Assembly: GCA_964472395.1 (NCBI GenBank) | Contig: CAYYMM010000004.1 | Coordinates: 38,392 to 102,391, forward strand | Direction of reading: 5' to 3' | Length of the DNA: 64,000 nt | Source of the DNA: CALFER01 sp964472395 | GTDB taxonomy: Bacteria > CSSED10-310 > CALFER01 | Shown here: one piece after another, positions 41,568-51,144 of the stretch | Numbering within the stretch: the stretch's first letter is position 1 | How the letters are laid out: every line of letters begins with the position of its first letter | The notes under the pieces: generated by a model | Database searches by the model: none | What the model saw: the letters and a program-made list of their open reading frames with translations, nothing else | Told to the model about the DNA's origin: nothing | Position numbers and translations under genes: made by a program

Positions 41568-42908
41568 ATGGCGAACAAACAAGTCGTAACGCCCGGAATT
41601 CCGGCCGAATTCGTAATGGAAGCCGCTCAGTTGTTTCATACCGATCCTGCAAACACCCTGCGTCTCAATGCAGTGACCCGCGCGAGTATGCAGGATGTGG
41701 CGATCAATCGGGAGGTGCTGAATTCCATCAATTTCACGTTCTCGCACGACGTCGAAACAACCGATGTCACGGATCAGAAACGGAGCAACACCTGCTGGCT
41801 CTTCGCCGAACTGAACTGGCTCCGTACGTTTACCATGCGCAAATTCAAACTCAAGAACTTCGAATTTTCGCAGAACTACCTGATGTTCTGGGACAAATTC
41901 GAGAAAGCCGGTTTTTTCCTCGACAACATCATCGCGCTCATCGACAAAGAACTCGATGACCGCCGCGTCAATTTTCTGATTCGGGACCCCTCACCGGACG
42001 GCGGCGAATGGCATCTGATCGTCAACCTGATCAACAAATACGGCGCGGTGCCCAAAGCCGTCATGCCCGATACGTTCAACCGGGAAAACTCCCGGTTCAT
42101 GAATGAAATTCTCAATTACCGGCTGCGGGAAGGCGCGATGCAGCTCCGGAAACAGCACGCACAGCAGCCCAACGCCGAGATGCTCCAGGCCATCAAGAAA
42201 ACGATCCTGGTCGATATCTACCGCATTCTCTGTATCTGCCTCGGAACCCCTCCTGTCAAGTTCGACTGGAGTTTCCGGAACGACAGCAAGGATTTTTACC
42301 GCGAAACCGGCATCACACCCCTCGAATTCGCGGAAAAATACATTGGGGAAAATCTTAATGAGATGTATTGCCTGCTGAGTTGCCCGACTGAGGATACTCC
42401 GTACAATCAGCCCTACAGCGTCGAGTTTTTCAATAACATGACAGGCGGTCGCGAATGGCATGCCGTGAATCTCCCCATCGAGGATCTGAAGAAATACGCC
42501 ATAAAAATGCTCAAGGATAACCAATCCTGCATCTTCGGCTGTGACGTCGTTCAGGAAAGCCATACCAAGGAAGGCATTCTGGATCGCCGGATCTTCGACT
42601 ACGAAGCGCTGTTCGGGATCAAATTCAGCCTCAATAAAGTCGATCGCGTTCTCTCGAATCAGACTCGCCTGACGCACTCGATGGTGCTCACCGGCGTCGA
42701 TCTGGTGGATGACAAGCCGCTGAAGTGGAAGATCGAGAACAGTTGGGGCAGCGAGGTCGGAAAGAAAGGGTTCTTCCTCATGTCCGACGAATGGTTCGTC
42801 GAGCACACGTATGATCTGATCGTGCCGAGACGTTATCTGAGTTCCCGTCACCTGAAGATGTTCGAAAAAGCCGACGTGATGCTGCCGCCGTGGCATCCGA
42901 TGGCCTGA
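41568..42908 (+). CDS. pepC: Aminopeptidase C / bleomycin hydrolase (peptidase C1B)
   Basis: A 446-aa cytoplasmic cysteine aminopeptidase. The catalytic Gln and Cys are in TDQKRSNTCWLFAELNW (about 66-82), the His in LTHSMVLTGVDL (about 366) and the Asn in KIENSWGSEVG (about 388). Length is typical of hexameric C1B peptidases. AGGAGAG lies 6-7 nt before the ATG. Monocistronic, divergent from the histidine kinase. Confidence 0.93.
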   Translation: MANKQVVTPGIPAEFVMEAAQLFHTDPANTLRLNAVTRASMQDVAINREVLNSINFTFSHDVETTDVTDQKRSNTCWLFAELNWLRTFTMRKFKLKNFEFSQNYLMFWDKFEKAGFFLDNIIALIDKELDDRRVNFLIRDPSPDGGEWHLIVNLINKYGAVPKAVMPDTFNRENSRFMNEILNYRLREGAMQLRKQHAQQPNAEMLQAIKKTILVDIYRILCICLGTPPVKFDWSFRNDSKDFYRETGITPLEFAEKYIGENLNEMYCLLSCPTEDTPYNQPYSVEFFNNMTGGREWHAVNLPIEDLKKYAIKMLKDNQSCIFGCDVVQESHTKEGILDRRIFDYEALFGIKFSLNKVDRVLSNQTRLTHSMVLTGVDLVDDKPLKWKIENSWGSEVGKKGFFLMSDEWFVEHTYDLIVPRRYLSSRHLKMFEKADVMLPPWHPMA

Positions 42909-42938
42909 TCGGGTCCGCGAGCGACCAATCCGGGGCGA

Positions 42939-43958
42939 TCACTGCGCGCGGCCGACATGATCGATGTCGGCCAGCGTGCGCTCATAGACACTCACCACAC
43001 CACCACCCTCGATCGTGATGATCCGGCTCGACGGCTCGATCGGGGCATCGGGATCGACAAACGACAGAAACAGGCCGCTGTGGCCGCCCATCCACATCGA
43101 CAGATAGTCGCCCATCGCGGGTGTATACTCACCGGAATAGACCTGGTCGATTGTGAAGAGACGATCATACTCGAGAAAAAACTCGCGCATGTGCCGGGAG
43201 CCGATCGATCCCTGGGGCGTGTTCCATCCGTTGCGGCGCATGACCCATGAGGCAAATTCACTGCACCAGCCGCCCGGAAATTCCGGAGAATATTTCTCGC
43301 CGTCGTCCTTGCCGAGTTCGTTGAAGGCATGCCAGGCGATTCCGTTCGGCGCTCCGGGACACGACGCCTGTTTTGTGATTAAAATTTCCGAGGCGAAACA
43401 CCGCCGGGACACCCCCGATCCCTCCAGAAGAATCTCACCGGAATAAGCCAGTATCCGGCTCCCGTTCCGAATGACTTCGATGCCGGACAGGATGAGGGTA
43501 TCGGGGTCATCGTATACCAGGGTGAGTGAATCCCAGCAGTCAGACGGGAAGGTGTCGAAGTAAGCTGAAAGCGGGGTGAGATCGTATAGCAGGCGCGCGC
43601 CGGGAGTGAACCCTCCGGATGGGCTCATGAGCCGCACCGTGTGCTGATCGAACAGAAGGTCGATGAATGAGGCCGTGCTTCCCGCCTCATCGCCTGTTGA
43701 AACAGTCAGACGGACTGAGTTCGGCCCGCGCTGAACCGCATGGAGTTTGGATTGCGTAAGACCCGTTGCGGCGATGCATGTTTGACTGGGGTCATCCGGC
43801 GGGAGGATCAGGAGGGGTTCGCGATCCTCGATCCGGAGAGACGGACAGGCTGATGGAGGCGCAGATCCCGGGGCGGCGACAGTGGCGGCGATTGGAAACA
43901 GGAGTCCAAGAACGACCCCGAAAAACACTCGGCGAGAATGGCATGTCGAGGCGATCAT
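42939..43958 (-). CDS. Exported protein with C-terminal CHAP-like domain
   Basis: A 339-aa protein with a signal peptide (about 1-28). The central beta region is unassigned. The C-terminal 110 residues look like a CHAP/NlpC-type amidase: Cys in GGWCSEFASWVMRRNGW, His in MGGHSGLFLSF and a polar residue in IEGGG. That would make it a cell-wall or peptide amidase acting outside the cytoplasm. Its ATG overlaps the stop of the small lipoprotein gene (ATGA) and it has no ribosome-binding site of its own, implying coupled translation. Confidence 0.7.
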   Translation of the reverse strand: MIASTCHSRRVFFGVVLGLLFPIAATVAAPGSAPPSACPSLRIEDREPLLILPPDDPSQTCIAATGLTQSKLHAVQRGPNSVRLTVSTGDEAGSTASFIDLLFDQHTVRLMSPSGGFTPGARLLYDLTPLSAYFDTFPSDCWDSLTLVYDDPDTLILSGIEVIRNGSRILAYSGEILLEGSGVSRRCFASEILITKQASCPGAPNGIAWHAFNELGKDDGEKYSPEFPGGWCSEFASWVMRRNGWNTPQGSIGSRHMREFFLEYDRLFTIDQVYSGEYTPAMGDYLSMWMGGHSGLFLSFVDPDAPIEPSSRIITIEGGGVVSVYERTLADIDHVGRAQ

Positions 43959-44185
43959 GGTGGGGGGGATGGCGGTGGAGAAGGATGGGCGGCGTTTTTA
44001 CCGACAATCGGCGGGGGTGTCCATTTCGAGAGAATTTTCAAAGGAGGAGGAGTCAATTGAGGTGAAGCATGCGCATTCCGTCCGATCACCTTCGGAGGAG
44101 TTCCGGATTTTCCGGGGATCTCACCCGGGGGCGAACATCCCATGAGCAGCAAGACCAGAACCAGTCGTCCGCACCACATCCCCAT
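43955..44185 (-). CDS. Small Pro-rich lipoprotein
   Basis: A 76-aa protein with signal peptide and lipobox LLMGC (Cys near 17), followed by a Pro/Lys-rich low-complexity mature part ending SPPPSPPP. Start is at the ATG directly behind GGAGGTGA with a 5-nt spacing; the longer frame upstream reads into the 57-bp repeats. It overlaps the CHAP-like gene by 4 bp, so the two form a pair. It may anchor or assist the exported CHAP-like protein. Confidence 0.65.
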   Translation of the reverse strand: MGMWCGRLVLVLLLMGCSPPGEIPGKSGTPPKVIGRNAHASPQLTPPPLKILSKWTPPPIVGKNAAHPSPPPSPPP

Positions 44186-44600
44186 ACCGATCACCTCCGT
44201 CGCCATCACTGTAAAAGCGCGGATGCCCCGAGTCAATCCCCTTCTCCCATACACCCCCCACCCCCCCCCATAAGTAATACCTGTTGCGCCGAACCTCGTG
44301 TTCGGCATCCGCCCCACCCCCTGCCCATAAGTAATACCTGTTGTGCCGAACCTCGTGTTCGACATCCGCCCCACCCCCTGCTCATAAGTAATACCTGTTG
44401 CGCCGAACCTCGTGTTCGGCATCCTTTCCAAAATAACCCATCCCCCCTGTTTGACTTCGGAAGGTCGGAATCATAGACTCGGTTGAAAGAAGTCGATGCC
44501 GTGACATATCGTTTTCGATGTGTTGTGCGTTGGGATTGTTGCACGATCACGATCCATGCTACCGTCCGATCGGGATCAAGGAAGCGAGGACGAAGGTCTG
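44186..44600. repeat. Intergenic region with three 57-bp tandem hairpin repeats
   Basis: Units start at 44271, 44328 and 44385 (57-bp period) and run to about 44424. Each has TAAGTAATACCTGTTG followed by GCCGAAC-CTCGT-GTTCGGC, a 7-bp stem hairpin, then a C-rich stretch. The middle copy has two changes, including a stem mismatch (GTGCCGAAC with GTTCGAC). The rest holds the leader of the kinase gene. No gene is supported. Confidence 0.85.
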
Positions 44601-46115
44601 ATGGCGGAACGGGAAGATTCCGTGTTGATACCGGGCACGCGGATCGCCGGGCGATATGAGATCCGAGGGTTGCTCGGATCCGGCGGAATGGCTCACGTGT
44701 ATCTTGCGTGGGACAGCACCCTGTACCGCGAGATTGCCCTGAAGACGATCCGGTTCGATCGTGCGGGAGATATCCGGAGTGCTGAGATTCTGCGGGCGCG
44801 GCTTCTGCGGGAAGCCCAGGCCGCCGCAAAACTGAACCATCCGCATATCGTCATCATCCATGATCTCTGTTTCACCTCCGACCTCCCGTATATCTCCATG
44901 GAACTCGTCCAGGGCCGCAACCTGCGCGATCTCTTCGACACGATTCATCTCGTTCCCCTCCGAGCACTCCTCCAGATCGCCCGCCAGATCGCCTCGGCCC
45001 TTGATTATGCTCATGCGCATGATGTCGTGCATCGTGACATCAAGCCGGAAAACGTGATGATCACGGACGATTTCACCGCCAAGATCACGGATTTCGGGAT
45101 TGCGCGCGTGCAGTCGCCCGATTTCACGACCCTGACGACTGACGGCAAGATCATGTGTACGTATCATTATACTGCTCCGGAGTATTTTAAGGGTGAAAAG
45201 GGATCGGCGCAGGGCGATCTGTTCTCGTTCGGGTGTCTCCTGTATGAGATTTTCACAGGGCAACTCGCGTTCTCCGGTGATTCCGAACCACAGGTCTGGT
45301 GGCAGATCATGCACAGCACTCCGGTCGCGCCATCGATGATCAATCCGGCGTTGAATCCTGCCGTCGATCCGATCATTCTGGCTCTTCTGGATCGTTCTCC
45401 GGACCATCGGCCCGTCGATTGCGCGACCGTCGTCCGGGATCTCGAACAGGCTCTCGGCGATCGCGATCCGGAACGCCCGATTGTGCCCGAGCATCCTGTC
45501 GCGGCGGCGATGACCGTAGCCGGGTCGCTGGAAGAAAAACGCCTGTCACCGGACGCAACGACGCGCGTGGATACTCTGCAAAACCGGGCGCATGTCTGGA
45601 AACTCGTGACCTCCGGAGCCGTTCTCGGAGTCATTCTCGGGGTCGCCTTCTGGTGGATCGGCAACCGGATCGCTCCACGCGGACAGGTTGGAGGCTCCAT
45701 CCCGAAAGTGGTCAGTCATCCCCCCACATCCGGTCCGACGAAATCACCCGAACCGACACCGTTCCACGTGGAACAATTCCCGTCACCCGTCATCGTGCTC
45801 AGTTATACAGCAACGCCTGACCCGCCACCTCCGGAACTGCCCCCCATCCCGTCGCAAACTGCCTCTCCCGACTCCACATCCACCCGCACTCCATCCCCGT
45901 CTCCCATGCGTCCGAAACCCACATCGACCCGACCACCCCGGACTCCTCCCACACCCGCCGGCCCACTCGCGCAGGGACTCGATACGCCCGTCATCGTGAC
46001 GCCGCGGATCGAGTCCACCATCGAGATCCCCGGCACCGCGACGCCCCCACCTGCGGCGACACCGACTTCCCCGCCATCTCCGCGTCGAAAAGATGATGCG
46101 TGGGTACCTTTCTGA
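44601..46115 (+). CDS. Membrane Ser/Thr protein kinase (Hanks type, PknB-like)
   Basis: A 504-aa protein. The kinase domain (about 15-285) has the glycine loop LGSGGMAHVYLAWD, Lys in IALKTIRF, catalytic HRDIKPENVM, DFG in ITDFGIAR and APE in TAPEYFKG. A juxtamembrane stretch is followed by a transmembrane helix (SGAVLGVILGVAFWWIG, about 350) and a Pro/Thr-rich extracellular tail without PASTA repeats. The chosen ATG has GAAGG close by; two earlier in-frame ATGs are possible. It converges with tex 21 bp away. Targets unknown. Confidence 0.9.
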   Translation: MAEREDSVLIPGTRIAGRYEIRGLLGSGGMAHVYLAWDSTLYREIALKTIRFDRAGDIRSAEILRARLLREAQAAAKLNHPHIVIIHDLCFTSDLPYISMELVQGRNLRDLFDTIHLVPLRALLQIARQIASALDYAHAHDVVHRDIKPENVMITDDFTAKITDFGIARVQSPDFTTLTTDGKIMCTYHYTAPEYFKGEKGSAQGDLFSFGCLLYEIFTGQLAFSGDSEPQVWWQIMHSTPVAPSMINPALNPAVDPIILALLDRSPDHRPVDCATVVRDLEQALGDRDPERPIVPEHPVAAAMTVAGSLEEKRLSPDATTRVDTLQNRAHVWKLVTSGAVLGVILGVAFWWIGNRIAPRGQVGGSIPKVVSHPPTSGPTKSPEPTPFHVEQFPSPVIVLSYTATPDPPPPELPPIPSQTASPDSTSTRTPSPSPMRPKPTSTRPPRTPPTPAGPLAQGLDTPVIVTPRIESTIEIPGTATPPPAATPTSPPSPRRKDDAWVPF

Positions 46116-46136
46116 GATTGCCGCTCCCGGTCGGAC

Positions 46137-48401
46137 CTAGCGATTCTTGAGCAGCTTTGCAAACGGGTTGTTGCCGAATCGATCCGGCGGAGGTGTCGGG
46201 GGCTTGCGAGCGGGGTCTTTCGGCGGCTGCGGCTTTTTCGGATCACCTGACTGCTGTTTCGGACGCTCGCCGGGCTGCGATCGCAGACTCAGAGCGATTC
46301 TCCGGCGGGACGTGTCCACCTCCAATACCGTCGCCATGACATGCTGATGGACCTTGACCACATCGGAGGGATTCTTCACGAAGCCATCGGCGAGCTGACT
46401 GATATGGACAAGCCCGTCCTGGTGGACGCCGATATCCACAAACGCGCCGAACGCCGTGACGTTGGTCACGATGCCGGGCAGTTTCATTCCCGGCTTGAGA
46501 TCCTCGATCTTTGCAACGCCTTCGGCAAACCGGAACGCCTCGAACTGCTTCCTCGGATCGCGCCCCGGTTTCTCGAGTTCCGCCAGAATGTCGGTCAGCG
46601 TGGGCAACCCGATCGTATCGGTCACATAGTTCTTCAGCGCGATCTTCCGGCGGATTTCGGGGGTTGCCATGAGATCGGCCACCGAGCAACCCAGGTCTTT
46701 CGCCATCCGATCGACCACCGGATATGCTTCGGGATGCACCGCGCTCGCGTCGAGCGGATTGTCGGCCTCGCGGATCCGCAGAAATCCCGCTGCCTGTTCG
46801 AAGGCTTTTGGTCCGAGCCGCGGGACCTTCATGAGTGCTTTTCGGGATTTGAACGGGCCGTTTTCGTTGCGGTATTCCACGATGTTCTTCGCCAGGTGCG
46901 GACCGAGTCCGGACACATACGTCAGCAACTCCTTGCTCGCCGTGTTGACTTCGACACCGACATTGTTTACGCAGCTCACGACCACATCGTCGAGTCCCTT
47001 TTTGAGGTCCGACTGATCGACATCGTGCTGATATTGCCCCACACCGATCGATTTCGGGTCGATCTTGACGAGTTCCGCCAGAGGATCCATCAGCCGGCGT
47101 CCGATCGACACAGCACCGCGGACCGTCACATCGTGATCCGGGAACTCCTCACGTGCCACATCCGACGCCGAGTAGACCGACGCGCCGGATTCGTTGACCA
47201 GCACGATCGATACGCTTGAAGGGAGCGGCAGCTTGCGGACGAAGGCATCCGTTTCGCGGCTCGCCGTCCCGTTCCCGATTGCAACAGCCTCGATCTGGAA
47301 CCGCGCGCACAAAGCCATGACGGTTTCCTCGGCCTGCCGCTCCGCGCGATCGCCCTGAGACAGGTAGATCACGTCGTTATGGAGCAGTTTACCCTGGCGA
47401 TCGAGGCAGACGACTTTGCAGCCCGTGCGGTAGCCGGGGTCGATCGCGAGCACATTTTTACGGCCCAGGGGCGCCGCGAGCATCAGTTCGCGGAGGTTTT
47501 CCGAAAACACGCGGATCGCTTCGGCGTCCGCCTGCTTTTTTGTCTCGACGCGCATCTCGGTTTCCATCGACGGCATCAGGAGTCGTTTCCAGCCGTCGCG
47601 GATCGCTAGGTGCACCTGTTCGGCGGCTGCATTCGATGCCTTGATGAAAGCCCGGTCCAGAACGGTTTCGGCCATCTCCTCCGGCACAGAGATCCGCAGA
47701 CTCAGCACCTCTTCGTTTTCACCGCGCCGCATCGCCAGCACGCGATGGGACGGTGCGCCCGTCATCGGCTCTTCCCAGTCGAAATAATCCTTGAATTTCG
47801 CGCCGGTTTCTTCTTTTCCGGTGATCACTTTGGAGCGGAACACACCGTTTCGCCGGAACAGCTCTCGAATGTCGCTCCGCACCTCCGCATGCTCGCTGAC
47901 CCACTCGGCGATGATATCCCGAGCGCCGCTCAGGGCATCCTCGATCGTTTCGACGCCTTTCTCCGCATCGACGAACGCGGCTGCCTCCACGGACGGATCG
48001 ATCGGACCCTGCTCGACGATCATCTGTGCGAGGGGTTCGAGGCCTTTTTCGCGAGCGACTCCGGCGCGGGTTTTGCGTTTGGGCCGGAAGGGCAGATAGA
48101 TGTCCTCGAGAACCGGAAGGGTCTCCGCGGCGTTTATCCGGTCTCGGAGGTCGGCCGTGAGCAATCCGCGTTCGTCGAGCGACTTCAGGATGGCGGCGCG
48201 GCGGTCATCGAGTTCCTTGAGTTGCACCGAGCGATCGCGGATCGCGGTGATGGCGACCTCGTCGAGACTGCCCGTGGCTTCCTTGCGATAGCGGGCGATG
48301 AAGGGAACGGTAGCACCGCCGTCGAGCAATTCGGTGACGGCGGATACCTGTGCGGGTTGGATATTGAGTTCCCGGGCGATGCGTTGGGAGTAAATCGGCA
48401 T
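46137..48401 (-). CDS. tex: Tex family RNA-binding transcription accessory protein
   Basis: A 754-aa protein with the full Tex layout: N-terminal helical Tex domain (TVPFIARYRKEATGSLDEV near 35), YqgF/RNase H-like domain (LAIDPGYRTGCKVVCLD), helix-hairpin-helix region (LMKVPRLGPKAFEQAAGFL) and S1 domain (IVTNVTAFGAFVDIGVHQDG near 645). A Pro/Lys-rich tail follows, longer than usual. Start is at the ATG behind AAAGGA; the frame upstream is not conserved. Acts on nucleic acids in the cytoplasm and affects transcription. Confidence 0.93.
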   Translation of the reverse strand: MPIYSQRIARELNIQPAQVSAVTELLDGGATVPFIARYRKEATGSLDEVAITAIRDRSVQLKELDDRRAAILKSLDERGLLTADLRDRINAAETLPVLEDIYLPFRPKRKTRAGVAREKGLEPLAQMIVEQGPIDPSVEAAAFVDAEKGVETIEDALSGARDIIAEWVSEHAEVRSDIRELFRRNGVFRSKVITGKEETGAKFKDYFDWEEPMTGAPSHRVLAMRRGENEEVLSLRISVPEEMAETVLDRAFIKASNAAAEQVHLAIRDGWKRLLMPSMETEMRVETKKQADAEAIRVFSENLRELMLAAPLGRKNVLAIDPGYRTGCKVVCLDRQGKLLHNDVIYLSQGDRAERQAEETVMALCARFQIEAVAIGNGTASRETDAFVRKLPLPSSVSIVLVNESGASVYSASDVAREEFPDHDVTVRGAVSIGRRLMDPLAELVKIDPKSIGVGQYQHDVDQSDLKKGLDDVVVSCVNNVGVEVNTASKELLTYVSGLGPHLAKNIVEYRNENGPFKSRKALMKVPRLGPKAFEQAAGFLRIREADNPLDASAVHPEAYPVVDRMAKDLGCSVADLMATPEIRRKIALKNYVTDTIGLPTLTDILAELEKPGRDPRKQFEAFRFAEGVAKIEDLKPGMKLPGIVTNVTAFGAFVDIGVHQDGLVHISQLADGFVKNPSDVVKVHQHVMATVLEVDTSRRRIALSLRSQPGERPKQQSGDPKKPQPPKDPARKPPTPPPDRFGNNPFAKLLKNR

Positions 48402-48502
48402 GATCTTCGGTCCTTTCGAAGCGTTGCGGATGAGGGGAGTCATCCTGAAAAGAGGGAGGATTGTACGACAAACGGGGAAGGATGGGAATAGGGGGCAGCT
48501 AT

Positions 48503-49510
48503 TCAGGACAGGATGGATCTGAGCCGCTCCATACTCAACCGAATCGCAGCCTCTCCGATATCGCACGCGATCCATTGCCGCTCCAGCCGTTCCGCGACGA
48601 CGGCCGTCGTGCCGGATCCGCAGAAGAAATCCGCCACCAGATCCCCCGGATTGGACGATGCCCGGATGATTCTCGCCAGGAGACTCTCATTCTTCTGCGT
48701 TGCATACCCCGTCTTCTCCTTCGAAAAACTCTTGATCTGGATCGAATCGAGCGATTCCGGTCCTTTCAGGTCGCGTTCGGAAGGCGACGCATTCCAGACA
48801 TCGTCGATCGGACGACCGGATGAGACGCCCGTCTGTCGCGCTGTCTTGCGCCGCGTGTAGCCTTCGGGATGCGGCAGCCGTTCCCGGTTGAAGGTGAAGC
48901 GACCCGGCGTCTTGACGTAGTATAAAATGATATCGTGATTCCGGATCCAGTTCCGGGCAACCGATTTAAAACCGGAAATCCACCCGATGCGCCAGATGAT
49001 CTCCCTCTGGAACGACGCGGCGCCAAACACCTCATCCAATATGATTTTCAGATAATGACTCACCGTCGGATCGACATGCAGATACATCGACCCGGTCTCG
49101 CTCAGGAGCACATGCATCATCTGAAGGCGAGGGAGCATCATATCGAGATAGCCGTTCAACCCGCCGGGCCAGGAATCGCGGAACGCCTGCCCCACCTTCG
49201 TGCCCGGCGCCGCGTCCTGCCCGGTCGCATGCACCTCAAAATCCGATCCGGTGCAAAACGGCGGATCGATGTAGATCAGGTCGATTTTGCCGGCGAATTC
49301 CGGCATCAGGAGGCGCATGACATCGCGATTATCGCCGCGATACAATCGGCGGATGCCATCACGCCCGGATCCCGCGCCGGACACCGGCATCTGCGCGTGC
49401 GGATCGGGGGCTTTCGTGAGATCCTTCCGTTCGGGGGGCGGGGCCGGATGAGGGTTCGTCTGAGGATGCGCCTGCCACACCAGCCGGGGAGGGGGCAAGC
49501 GGCTGGTCAT
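48503..49510 (-). CDS. DNA methyltransferase (N6-adenine/N4-cytosine, beta-type order)
   Basis: A 335-aa SAM-dependent DNA methyltransferase. The catalytic motif IV (IYIDPPFCTGSDF) precedes the SAM-binding motif I (DFFCGSGTTAVVAE near 300), the beta-class order. The specificity region lies between. The N-terminal 60 residues are Pro-rich and unassigned. No restriction endonuclease lies nearby, so it appears to be an orphan methylase. Its start overlaps the stop of the CDF transporter gene by 4 bp, an odd partnership. Confidence 0.88.
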   Translation of the reverse strand: MTSRLPPPRLVWQAHPQTNPHPAPPPERKDLTKAPDPHAQMPVSGAGSGRDGIRRLYRGDNRDVMRLLMPEFAGKIDLIYIDPPFCTGSDFEVHATGQDAAPGTKVGQAFRDSWPGGLNGYLDMMLPRLQMMHVLLSETGSMYLHVDPTVSHYLKIILDEVFGAASFQREIIWRIGWISGFKSVARNWIRNHDIILYYVKTPGRFTFNRERLPHPEGYTRRKTARQTGVSSGRPIDDVWNASPSERDLKGPESLDSIQIKSFSKEKTGYATQKNESLLARIIRASSNPGDLVADFFCGSGTTAVVAERLERQWIACDIGEAAIRLSMERLRSILS

Positions 49511-50955
49511 TTTCGCGTGACCTCCGGCTGGGTCCCGTCCGACGGTTCGACATGGATGATCACGCGGTGGAGCCCGGGGATGCGTTCCTTGAGTCGCTGT
49601 TCAAGTTTTTCGGTGAAGGTATGTACTTCGGAAATGCCGCGATTCCCGTCGACCGCGCAGTGCATGCTCGCGGCAACCTCGCTCCCGGACAGAATCACCT
49701 CGATATCGTGAGGCTGGCAGGGAACGGATTGCCCCCGGATAAACTCATCCAGAACCGTTCGGATTTCGTCCGATCCGATCCCGCTGAGGCGTGTGGCGGA
49801 ATCCGGGGGACGGTCGGTTTCGATGTGAGTGATGATGTGATCGATCGGCGGGATGCGCTCGTGGAGGAGGTGTTCGAAGCGGGTCGCGAGATCGTGGGCC
49901 TGGGCGACGCTGAGCGAATCATCGACTTCGAGATGCGCTTCGACGGTGAGACGACCCAAGACATCGTGAATGTGAATGGCATGCGCGCCGATTCCCAGTC
50001 CCACGGCGATATCGCGGATCGCAGTATGCAGTCTGTGGAGATCCGAATCGTCATCGGTTGCTTCCGGTTCGATATGAACGATCACATCCGCCCCCGGAAT
50101 AACAGATCGAATGGCGTTTTCCGCGCGGGTCGCGATTTCATGGCCGTGAGAAAGACTGGATTGGCGTCGGACGATCAGCGTCGCATCGACGAAGTTTTCA
50201 GGACCGCTCCGACGGATCCGAACTCGCTCGACATGAAGCACACCCGGTATATCCAGTGCAGTGATGACCCGATCACGAAGCCCCGGCGCCACTTCATCGA
50301 GCAGATCCGCGATGGTCTTGCGTCCCAGACGATAGCTGACCCAGATGACGATCAACGCGACTCCGAGCGCAGCCAGCGCATCGGCCTTGTGCAGCCATTC
50401 GTACCCCGTGATGTCGGACAGGAACACCGCGACGAGGCCGGCCAGGACGACGAGCGACGAGTAGATATCGGTCGAGAAATGCAGAGCGTCCGCCTCCAGC
50501 GCCTGACTGGAATATTTGCGGGCGACACGGCTGAGCGCCCGGGATCTCGATATATCGACGAGGATCGAAATGATCATGATGATGAAAGCCCATGGGGTCG
50601 CATCGACTTCAACCGTCTTGAGAAACAACCGGTGGACGGCTTCATGAATGATCCAGACGCAGGTCGCGAGCAACAGAATGGTTTCGAACAACGCCGAGAG
50701 ATTCTCGATCTTGCCATGGCCATACGTGTGCTCACGATCGGCCGGGCGCGACGACATACTGACCGCAAACCAGGTGACACCGGCAGCCACCAGATCCAGT
50801 GCGGAATGGGCGGCTTCGGACAGAATACCGAGACTGCCCGTTGCGAAGCCGACGATGAGTTTCAGACCCGTCAGAAGGACGGCAGCCAGTACGGAACTGA
50901 TCGCGACGAATTTCTTCTCGCGGATTGCACTGACGGAATGCGGATCGTGTGTCAT
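49507..50955 (-). CDS. CDF-family metal efflux protein with three tandem C-terminal domains
   Basis: A 482-aa cation diffusion facilitator. Six transmembrane helices (about 15-210) carry HxxxD metal motifs in TM2 (AAHSALDLV) and TM5 (LHFSTDIYSS). HxxxD in both helices is usual for zinc-type members. The cytoplasmic part has three consecutive ZT-dimer-like units, each ending in a beta strand such as VIVHIEPE, IITHIETD and VIIHVEPS. Most family members have one unit and about 300 residues. Start is at MTHDPHS behind GAGGA; the long frame upstream is antisense to the BMP gene. Divergent from the BMP lipoprotein. Confidence 0.9.
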   Translation of the reverse strand: MTHDPHSVSAIREKKFVAISSVLAAVLLTGLKLIVGFATGSLGILSEAAHSALDLVAAGVTWFAVSMSSRPADREHTYGHGKIENLSALFETILLLATCVWIIHEAVHRLFLKTVEVDATPWAFIIMIISILVDISRSRALSRVARKYSSQALEADALHFSTDIYSSLVVLAGLVAVFLSDITGYEWLHKADALAALGVALIVIWVSYRLGRKTIADLLDEVAPGLRDRVITALDIPGVLHVERVRIRRSGPENFVDATLIVRRQSSLSHGHEIATRAENAIRSVIPGADVIVHIEPEATDDDSDLHRLHTAIRDIAVGLGIGAHAIHIHDVLGRLTVEAHLEVDDSLSVAQAHDLATRFEHLLHERIPPIDHIITHIETDRPPDSATRLSGIGSDEIRTVLDEFIRGQSVPCQPHDIEVILSGSEVAASMHCAVDGNRGISEVHTFTEKLEQRLKERIPGLHRVIIHVEPSDGTQPEVTRK

Positions 50956-51144
50956 GACCGTATCCTCTTCAGAAGGGGCTTGATAGTTCCTTCTGATGAT
51001 GCTGCGGAGGAGTATGCCACAGAATCCGCCCGGATGCGACCGTGAGGATGGGTGAGGAGATAACAGCAGACGGGGCGGAGTTCTTGCGTCCGGAGTCACT
51101 CGCGGGTAGAATCGAAACAGATCAGCGATGGGAAGGAGGTTCAG

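Noticed and set aside
47610..48491. Plus-strand 293-codon frame opposite tex
   Set aside because: Shadow frame; the Tex protein on the minus strand is unmistakable.
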